From an uncultured Bulleidia sp. (lineage in GTDB: Bacteria; Bacillota_I; Bacilli_A; Erysipelotrichales; Erysipelotrichaceae): 12,629 nt of DNA. Shown here in pieces: positions 8,437 through 12,629 of the stretch. A model generated the notes under the pieces. That model was not told the DNA's origin. It did no database searches and was given only the letters and a program-made list of their open reading frames with translations. The stretch covers positions 1 to 12,629 of the forward strand of contig CAKVLT010000060.1 in NCBI GenBank assembly GCA_934757945.1, in the 5' to 3' direction. Position 1 is the first letter of the stretch, and every line of letters begins with the position of its first letter. The position numbers were made by a program, and so were the translations under genes.

Positions 8437-8754
8437 TTACTCACCTTTGACAATACGGTTATAAACTTCTTTGCACCAGGAATCTTTGTTCTGCTTAAAC
8501 ATATCCTGAAGTTGCTTAGAAGCTTTTGCATAATAAGCCTGGTTTAAAACATCATCATCTAGAATTCTCTTGTCTAACTCCGCTTTAGTTTTAGCAACAG
8601 TTTCATTTACTTCTTTCCAAGTTTCTTCGGACATCTTTTTCTTTTCATCTTCGATAGCTTTTTTTAACTGCGCTCGTTGATTATAGATATCCTGAATCTG
8701 ATTTCGCACATTTTCATCTGTTTCAATCAAACTTTGGATTGCTTCAATTTCCAT
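8437..8754 (-). CDS. V/A-type ATPase G/H-like peripheral stalk subunit, first gene of the operon
   Basis: The 105-residue protein is one long charged helix with heptad-like spacing through about residues 10-75, followed by a shorter helical tail with W-C-K-E near 92-95. There is no signal peptide or membrane segment. A short coiled-coil protein at the head of a V/A-ATPase operon is normally subunit G/H (NtpF in Enterococcus), which pairs with subunit E to make the peripheral stalk. Sequence conservation in this family is weak, so the call relies on position, length and predicted fold. An AAGGAG site at 8762-8767 sets the start, about 40 bases below a promoter. The C gene follows after two bases. 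Confidence 0.8.
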   Translation of the reverse strand: MEIEAIQSLIETDENVRNQIQDIYNQRAQLKKAIEDEKKKMSEETWKEVNETVAKTKAELDKRILDDDVLNQAYYAKASKQLQDMFKQNKDSWCKEVYNRIVKGE

Positions 8755-8802
8755 CTTGTCTCTCCTTACTGCTTTTAAAAAATGAACATAAAAGCGTATA
8801 CT

Positions 8803-8831
8803 ATTATTACACTGGAATTAGTTTCTTTCAA
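8803..8831 (-). promoter_or_regulatory. Predicted sigma-A promoter of the ATPase operon
   Basis: On the minus strand TTGAAA (8826-8831) and AATAAT (8803-8808) are separated by exactly 17 bp, each matching five of six consensus bases, and a TG lies one base before the -10 (extended -10). Transcription would begin near 8795-8797, leaving a leader of about 40 nt before the first ATPase gene. It lies below the terminator of the lipoprotein gene, so the operon has its own start. Confidence 0.72.
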
Positions 8832-8836
8832 CCAAT

Positions 8837-8853
8837 TTGTGAATGATTCACAA
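8837..8853. promoter_or_regulatory. Perfect 17-bp palindrome, candidate operator of the ATPase operon
   Basis: TTGTGAATGATTCACAA is perfectly symmetrical around one central base. It lies five bases upstream of the -35 box of the ATPase promoter and just beyond the T-run of the lipoprotein gene's terminator, so it is unlikely to be a terminator itself. The half site TTGTGAA resembles that of the redox regulator Rex, whose usual site is 18 bp with a four-base centre; here the centre is three bases. The TGTGA/TCACA arms also recall CRP-type sites, again one base short. A dimeric regulator site is likely; its protein is not identified. Confidence 0.55.
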
Positions 8854-8855
8854 GC

Positions 8856-8892
8856 AATAAAAAAGTCGGCATTTATTTTACTAAATACCGAC
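8856..8892 (-). terminator. Intrinsic terminator of the peptide-binding lipoprotein gene
   Basis: On the minus strand a hairpin with arms GTCGG-T-ATTTA and TAAAT-G-CCGAC (8865-8892, one mismatch, 6-nt loop) is followed by six T's and ATT. It begins 24 bases after the lipoprotein stop codon and separates that gene from the ATPase operon. Confidence 0.88.
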
Positions 8893-8916
8893 AATATTCA
8901 AGAGGGAGTCCTTGAA

Positions 8917-10539
8917 TCAATCTAAAGTCACATCTGAAATAAAGGATGTGAAGTCCTGATAAGAGTTCAGATCATCAAGACCATGTACTCTATCTGAAAT
9001 ACCCCAAATTTCAGAACGGTAAGCAATAATTGCAGTTGGAACTAATTCATTCTGACGAATAGCCCATTCTTTGTAAATTTCAGCTCTCTTTTCCTGATCA
9101 AATTCAGCTAAACCTTCAGCAATTAATTCCTGGGATCTGTCATCACGGAAACCAGAAGCATTGAAACCACCAGCTACATAAGCATCAGCATCGTATAATC
9201 CACCTGTTGGATCCGGATCAGCAGAGAGTGAGAATCCCATTGTATAAATATCAAAGTCTTTTTCACCTGGCTCAGCATCCATTGTCATAGAAGATACTGT
9301 GTTGAAGTCCATCTGTGTGATTTCCAGATCAACACCAATCGTATGCCAGGAATCGTATGCCATGGAAGATAATGTTCCAGGCCATGTAGAATCTGTATAT
9401 ACTAACCAGTTCAGATGTAATGGTGTTCCATCCTTATCACGGATACCATCTCCATCTGTATCTTTCCAGCCTGCATCGTCTAACATCTTGGCAGCTTTGT
9501 CTAAATCGTAATCATATGCATTTAATGCATCATTTCCAGGATATGCCCAGGATACTGGAGAAATTGGAGCCATACCTAAGGAAACAAGATCATCAGATCC
9601 ATATTCAGCTTTTAAGAATGACTTTCTGTCTAATGCATACATTAATGCCTGACGAACCTCTGTCTGAGCAAGTGTAGGTCTTGTTGTATTGAAGCACATA
9701 AATGTATACCCATTACCTAAATAAGATACCAGGTGAGCATTGCTCATGCTTTCAATAGATTCAACGTTTTCAGCTTTGGCAGCAGGCATACACATATCGA
9801 TTTCACCACTTTCAAGTGAAGAAAGTACTGTGTCATCTGCAACTTCCAGCATGTATACACCATCAATTTTTGGTTTTGCTTCACTGTCCCAATAATTTTC
9901 ATTGGTCTTCAGTTTTACATACTGCTTGGAAGCATATCCGCCATCTTCCAGAACAAACTTACCTGAACCCCTTGGTTTCTGATTCAATTCATTTAATTCT
10001 TCAAAAGAAGAATGTGCATAATATTCTTTAGACATGACACCATAAGTGAAATTCTGAATATTTGCAGGTGATGCACTTGCCATTGTAAATGCAACAGTCT
10101 TGTCATCAATAACTTTGATGTCAGCAATAGCATTGGCAACATTTAATCTTGGTCCTGCATAATCATCTTCTGCAGGAACACTATATGAGTAAGCAACATC
10201 TTCTGCTGTCATATCCGTTCCATCTGAGAATTTAATGCCATCTTTCAATGTAAATGTATATGTCAGTTTATCATCTGACAATTCCCAATCTGCCAAATAC
10301 GGAACATATTCACCTGAAGCATCGACTGTAACAAGTGGTTCAAATATCAGACTGCATACATATGAGTCATACGTATTAGAAGAAATAAACGGGCTAAAAT
10401 TGCCTTCAATTCCTGATAAGCCATATTTCAGAATATTTGAAGATGATGTGGATGAACCGGAAGTGGATGAACCACCACCGCATCCGGCAAGTGATAGTGC
10501 TAAAGTAGCCAGAAAGGCAGATTTGTAATACCTTTTCAT
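8917..10539 (-). CDS. ABC transporter peptide-binding lipoprotein (SBP family 5, OppA/DppA-like)
   Basis: The 540-residue protein begins with a lipoprotein signal: K-R at 2-3, a hydrophobic stretch, and the lipobox L-A-G-C with Cys20 as lipid anchor. A Gly/Ser/Thr-rich linker follows at about 21-34. The mature part matches family 5 binding proteins, with the signature F-S-D-G-T-D-M-T-A-E-D-V at 104-115 and a D-T-D-G-D-G segment (360-365) that resembles a calcium loop and recurs in this family. It would sit on the outer face of the membrane and catch oligopeptides for an importer; nickel or other ligands cannot be excluded. No permease or ATPase gene lies beside it and it has its own promoter and terminator, so it probably serves a transporter encoded elsewhere. 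A GGGAGGA site sets the start. Confidence 0.92.
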   Translation of the reverse strand: MKRYYKSAFLATLALSLAGCGGGSSTSGSSTSSSNILKYGLSGIEGNFSPFISSNTYDSYVCSLIFEPLVTVDASGEYVPYLADWELSDDKLTYTFTLKDGIKFSDGTDMTAEDVAYSYSVPAEDDYAGPRLNVANAIADIKVIDDKTVAFTMASASPANIQNFTYGVMSKEYYAHSSFEELNELNQKPRGSGKFVLEDGGYASKQYVKLKTNENYWDSEAKPKIDGVYMLEVADDTVLSSLESGEIDMCMPAAKAENVESIESMSNAHLVSYLGNGYTFMCFNTTRPTLAQTEVRQALMYALDRKSFLKAEYGSDDLVSLGMAPISPVSWAYPGNDALNAYDYDLDKAAKMLDDAGWKDTDGDGIRDKDGTPLHLNWLVYTDSTWPGTLSSMAYDSWHTIGVDLEITQMDFNTVSSMTMDAEPGEKDFDIYTMGFSLSADPDPTGGLYDADAYVAGGFNASGFRDDRSQELIAEGLAEFDQEKRAEIYKEWAIRQNELVPTAIIAYRSEIWGISDRVHGLDDLNSYQDFTSFISDVTLD

Positions 10540-10568
10540 ATGTGTCCTCCCTTTTTAAAGATGTCTTT

Positions 10569-10596
10569 ATTATAGCGACAACTGTTTTCAAATCAA
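10569..10596 (-). promoter_or_regulatory. Predicted sigma-A promoter of the lipoprotein gene
   Basis: A consensus -10, TATAAT (10569-10574 on the minus strand), stands 16 bp from TTGATT (10591-10596), four of six bases of the -35 consensus. Transcription would start near 10562, about 20 bases upstream of the start codon, just leaving room for the binding site. Confidence 0.75.
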
Positions 10597-10600
10597 GGTT

Positions 10601-10621
10601 AAAATGAATTATTTTCATTTT
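10601..10621. repeat. AT-rich inverted repeat next to the lipoprotein gene's -35 box
   Basis: Eight-base arms AAAATGAA and TTCATTTT are separated by five bases (TTATT). The element lies four bases upstream of the -35 box. It could be an operator or simply UP-element-like A/T-rich DNA. It is a poor match to the CodY consensus. Confidence 0.45.
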
Positions 10622-10637
10622 TAATGATATTTCTTTC

Positions 10638-10669
10638 ATGCATTTATGTAAATTATTACATTTTTGCAT
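10638..10669. repeat. Two-tier 32-bp dyad upstream of the lipoprotein promoter
   Basis: An inner pair ATGTAA/TTACAT (10646-10651 and 10656-10661, 4-bp centre ATTA) is flanked at equal distance, three T's on each side, by an outer pair ATGCA/TGCAT (10638-10642 and 10665-10669). All 22 arm bases pair about one centre. It lies between the pepF terminator and the lipoprotein promoter. The low GC content and lack of a following T-run argue against a terminator; a regulator site is more likely. Confidence 0.5.
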
Positions 10670-10670
10670 A

Positions 10671-10698
10671 TAGAAAAAGTGCAGCTGGTGCACTTTCC
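10671..10698 (-). terminator. Intrinsic terminator of the oligoendopeptidase gene
   Basis: Eight-base perfect arms AAAGTGCA/TGCACTTT with a 5-nt loop (10676-10696) begin five bases after the peptidase stop codon and run into TTTTTC on the minus strand. Confidence 0.88.
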
Positions 10699-10701
10699 CT
10701 G

Positions 10702-12405
10702 TTACGCAATATCTGTTAAATCATAATTATCCAGATATTTCTGTACTTTTTCACAAATTTCCTTCAAAGTATCTCCTTCAAATGGACTGGACAGATGGGA
10801 TGTTTTCAACATGTTTGTCCATGTATCACTTCCACCAAGACTCGTATACTCCATGTATTTATCCCATGCCTTATGAATATCTTCCTGTATCATTGCCCAG
10901 AATTCTAAAGAAATAGTTTGTGCAAGACAATAATCAATATAGTAGAAAGGACTGCTATAGATATGGTGTTTTAACTGCCAGTGTTCTCCCTCACTGTAGA
11001 ATGGAATCTGACCATCCAGTCTGTACCAAGGCATGTACAGCTGACATAATTTTTTCCATACATCATGTCTTTGTCTTGGAGTATAATCCGAATGTGCATA
11101 AATTTCATGCTGAAAATGATCTACTGCAGTACCATAAGGAATAAATTTCATAGCTCCGGCGACATGAGAATATACATATTTTCTGGCATCTTCCCCAAAG
11201 AAATCTCTTGCCCATTCCTGACCGAAAAATTCCATAGACATGGAATGACATTCACAAGCTTCCATTGTAGGCCAGATAGTAGATTCAGGTACACGATCTT
11301 TATTCAACCATGCTTCAAATGCGTGACCGGCTTCATGGGTAATCACTTCCACATCTCCCTGAGTGCCATTAAAGTTTGCAAAAATAAACGGCATTCTGTA
11401 ATCACCAAGGGAAGTACAGTAACCACCGCCTGCTTTACCTTCCGTAGATAAAAGGTTCATAAGATCTCCATCTACCATCTGATGAAAATATTCGGATGTA
11501 ACTGGAGATAATTCATCGTAAAATTTGATACCGGCTTTTACAACATCTTCTGCTGTTCCTGCAGGTTTAGAATTTCCTGATCTGAATTCAAGCTGTGCGT
11601 CAGCAAATGATAAAGGATACGATTTTCCCAAACGTTTTGCCTGCTCCTTATAAATTGACTCGGTGACAGGTACAACATATTTCACCACTGCTTCTCTGAA
11701 CTTTGCAATATCTTCCTTAGTATAGCAATTTCGCTGCATACGATAATAGCCTAGCTGTGTATAACCGTCGTATCCAAGTTTCTTACCCATACCATCTCTT
11801 AGATGCACAAGTTCATCATAGATATAATCCATTTCAGGCTGATGTTCCTTATACCATCTTCCTTCTGCAATCCATGCCTGCAATCTTCTTTCATCATCCG
11901 CATCATTCATAAATGGTGTCATCTGACTTAAAGTATATTTTTCACCTTCAAAATCAACTTGTGCACTGGCAAGTAAGTTTTCGTATTCCTGTGCAAGTCT
12001 GTTTTCCTTTTTCAAGTCTTCTACAAGAATCGGATCGAATGCTTTTTCTTCAATTTCTGCATTCACAAATAAAATTGTGCCGAAATCTTTTTCAAATTCC
12101 GCTCTGAATGGAGAATGTAATAAAGCTTTTGTAAAAGAAGCAGAGTATGGTTGAAGCTGAGGAAGTGTTTCCATCCAGAATTCGTTTTCTTTTGTGTAGA
12201 AATCATCTCTAGTATCAATATCATGATGAATCTGAGCCAATGTGGCATAGGTATGAATATGTGTTTGGGCTTTATCCATTTCCAGAAAAGCTTCCTTTGC
12301 AGTTTCATAATTGTCAGCTGCTTTAAACTTTTCTAATGGCTGTTTCAAACTGTTTTCCATTCCATTAACATCTAATCGTTTGTACTTCATTTCATTAAAT
12401 TTCAT
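10702..12405 (-). CDS. pepF: M3-family oligoendopeptidase (PepF-like zinc peptidase)
   Basis: The 567-residue protein is a cytoplasmic zinc endopeptidase that cuts short peptides, with no signal peptide. The active site H-E-A-G-H is at residues 357-361 (two zinc His and the catalytic Glu), preceded by D-V-E-V-I-T; the third ligand is probably Glu385 in E-C-H-S-M-S-M-E-F. Further M3 features are R-M-P-F-I-F-A-N-F-N upstream and the late segment H-H-I-Y-S-S-P-F-Y-Y-I-D-Y, thought to line the substrate channel. Length fits the roughly 560-570-residue subgroup. The frame is open to an ATG at 12445-12447, but an AAAGGA site at 12414-12419 stands eight bases from the ATG at 12403-12405 (protein start M-K-F-N-E-M-K-Y), typical of the family, so that start is preferred. 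The gene is divergent from the tRNA and ends in its own terminator. Confidence 0.93.
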   Translation of the reverse strand: MKFNEMKYKRLDVNGMENSLKQPLEKFKAADNYETAKEAFLEMDKAQTHIHTYATLAQIHHDIDTRDDFYTKENEFWMETLPQLQPYSASFTKALLHSPFRAEFEKDFGTILFVNAEIEEKAFDPILVEDLKKENRLAQEYENLLASAQVDFEGEKYTLSQMTPFMNDADDERRLQAWIAEGRWYKEHQPEMDYIYDELVHLRDGMGKKLGYDGYTQLGYYRMQRNCYTKEDIAKFREAVVKYVVPVTESIYKEQAKRLGKSYPLSFADAQLEFRSGNSKPAGTAEDVVKAGIKFYDELSPVTSEYFHQMVDGDLMNLLSTEGKAGGGYCTSLGDYRMPFIFANFNGTQGDVEVITHEAGHAFEAWLNKDRVPESTIWPTMEACECHSMSMEFFGQEWARDFFGEDARKYVYSHVAGAMKFIPYGTAVDHFQHEIYAHSDYTPRQRHDVWKKLCQLYMPWYRLDGQIPFYSEGEHWQLKHHIYSSPFYYIDYCLAQTISLEFWAMIQEDIHKAWDKYMEYTSLGGSDTWTNMLKTSHLSSPFEGDTLKEICEKVQKYLDNYDLTDIA

Positions 12406-12427
12406 ATACATAATCCTTTCTACTTTA

Positions 12428-12436
12428 TGGTATACT
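12428..12436 (+). promoter_or_regulatory. Extended -10 promoter of tRNA-Ser
   Basis: TGG-TATACT (12428-12436) is an extended -10 element with five of six consensus bases in the hexamer. It would start RNA near 12443, a few bases before the mature tRNA. No convincing -35 lies at 16-18 bp. It overlaps the leader region of the divergent peptidase gene. Confidence 0.6.
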
Positions 12437-12449
12437 AACTCTTGCATTT

Positions 12450-12535
12450 GGAGAATTACCCAAGAGGCTGAAGGGGGCGGTTTCGAAAACCGCTAGACGT
12501 GCAAGCGTGCGGGGGTTCAAATCCCTCATTCTCCG
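12450..12535 (+). tRNA. tRNA-Ser (anticodon CGA)
   Basis: The 86-nt sequence folds as a class II tRNA. The acceptor stem is GGAGAAT/ATTCTCC with discriminator G. The anticodon stem is GCGGT/ACCGC around the loop TTCGAAA (anticodon 12484-12486, CGA, reading UCG). A long variable arm lies at about 12494-12510, and the T arm is GGGGG/CCCTC with loop TTCAAAT, including one G-U pair. The long variable arm and G discriminator are serine identity features. CCA is not encoded: the next bases are CGT, so the 3' end must be added by the CCA-adding enzyme. Confidence 0.95.
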
Positions 12536-12540
12536 CGTAT

Positions 12541-12572
12541 ACCACTATTTTTCGTAATAGTGGTTTTATTTT
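12541..12572 (+). terminator. Intrinsic terminator of tRNA-Ser
   Basis: Nine-base perfect arms ACCACTATT/AATAGTGGT with a 6-nt loop lie five bases after the tRNA and are followed by TTTATTTT. The opposite strand lacks a T-run, so the signal works only rightward. Confidence 0.88.
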
Positions 12573-12595
12573 ACGTCATCATAAAACTCTATGTA

Positions 12596-12625
12596 AAGAA
12601 AAAGAGCCTGGAATATTCCGGCTCT
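12596..12625 (-). terminator. Intrinsic terminator of a gene beyond the right edge
   Basis: Arms AGAGCC/GGCTCT enclose an inner GGA/TCC pair around ATAT (12603-12625). On the minus strand the hairpin runs into TTTTTCTTT. No coding sequence for it is visible; it implies a minus-strand gene ending just outside the window, convergent with the tRNA. Confidence 0.75.
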
Positions 12626-12629
12626 ATAA

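Noticed and set aside
10601..10630. CodY box upstream of the lipoprotein gene
   Set aside because: CodY control of peptide uptake would be sensible, but no 15-base stretch comes close to the consensus; only the GAAAAT part matches.
10646..10661. ATGTAA/TTACAT hairpin as a backup terminator for pepF
   Set aside because: The stem is six bases and A/T only, and it is not followed by a T-run on the minus strand; a strong terminator already lies before it.
10406..10693. Minus-strand open frame of 95 codons covering the start of the lipoprotein gene
   Set aside because: It runs across the promoter, dyads and signal peptide in another frame, and its composition is unlike a folded protein.
11065..11451. 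Plus-strand open frame of 128 codons opposite the M3 peptidase gene
   Set aside because: It lies wholly inside a gene with a strong family match, has no recognisable motif or operon context, and is rich in Cys, Phe, His and Ser as expected for an antisense shadow.
12406..12447. Upstream ATG (12445-12447) as the start of the M3 peptidase
   Set aside because: It has no binding site in place, the extra 14 residues are not typical of the family, and the promoter core and ribosome binding site lie within this stretch.
1..12629. CRISPR arrays, insertion sequences, phage genes, toxin-antitoxin pairs or att sites next to the tRNA
   Set aside because: No spaced direct repeats, transposase or integrase motifs were seen, and no second copy of the tRNA 3' end was noticed in the window.

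Overview
The window is dominated by a complete bacterial V/A-type (Ntp-type) rotary ATPase operon on the minus strand, about 8755 down to 338. Next to it are an oligopeptide-binding lipoprotein gene, an M3-family oligoendopeptidase gene, a tRNA-Ser and the start of an M42-family aminopeptidase. The low GC content (about 40% by eye), strong AGGAGG-type ribosome binding sites, short intergenic gaps, an intact V-type ATPase and a PepF-like M3 peptidase suggest a low-GC, Gram-positive, probably anaerobic member of the Bacillota (Clostridia or Erysipelotrichia). I cannot place it more precisely from the sequence alone.

Layout, read in the direction of transcription from the right end. A minus-strand terminator at 12596-12625 closes a gene lying beyond the window. 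A plus-strand tRNA-Ser(CGA) at 12450-12535 has its own extended -10 promoter and terminator. Divergent from it, only 44 bp away, is the M3 oligoendopeptidase gene (10702-12405, minus), which ends in a clear intrinsic terminator. A 162-bp gap holds that terminator, a 32-bp two-tier dyad, an AT-rich inverted repeat and a promoter with a consensus -10. The peptide-binding lipoprotein gene (8917-10539, minus) follows and also ends in an intrinsic terminator. Just past it are a perfect 17-bp palindrome and a good sigma-A-type promoter with an extended -10, which start the ATPase operon.

The ATPase operon reads G/H-like stalk subunit, C, I, K, F, E, A, B, D. Gaps are 33 bp or less, and the E/A and B/D pairs overlap at stop/start codons. 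All parts of a V/A-ATPase are present: the catalytic A and regulatory B head, the D/F rotor shaft, the C adaptor, the E and G/H peripheral stalks, and the membrane I and K subunits. The last visible gene, an M42 metallo-aminopeptidase cut off by the left edge, starts inside the end of the D gene and so appears to belong to the same transcript.

Together the genes suggest a peptide-using fermenter: peptide capture (lipoprotein), peptide cleavage (M3 and M42 peptidases) and ion-motive energy conversion (V/A-ATPase). That link is an inference from proximity. I found no clearly undescribed system. The least explained signals are the non-coding dyads upstream of the two promoters, the M42 gene in the ATPase operon and the crowded divergent pepF/tRNA promoter region.
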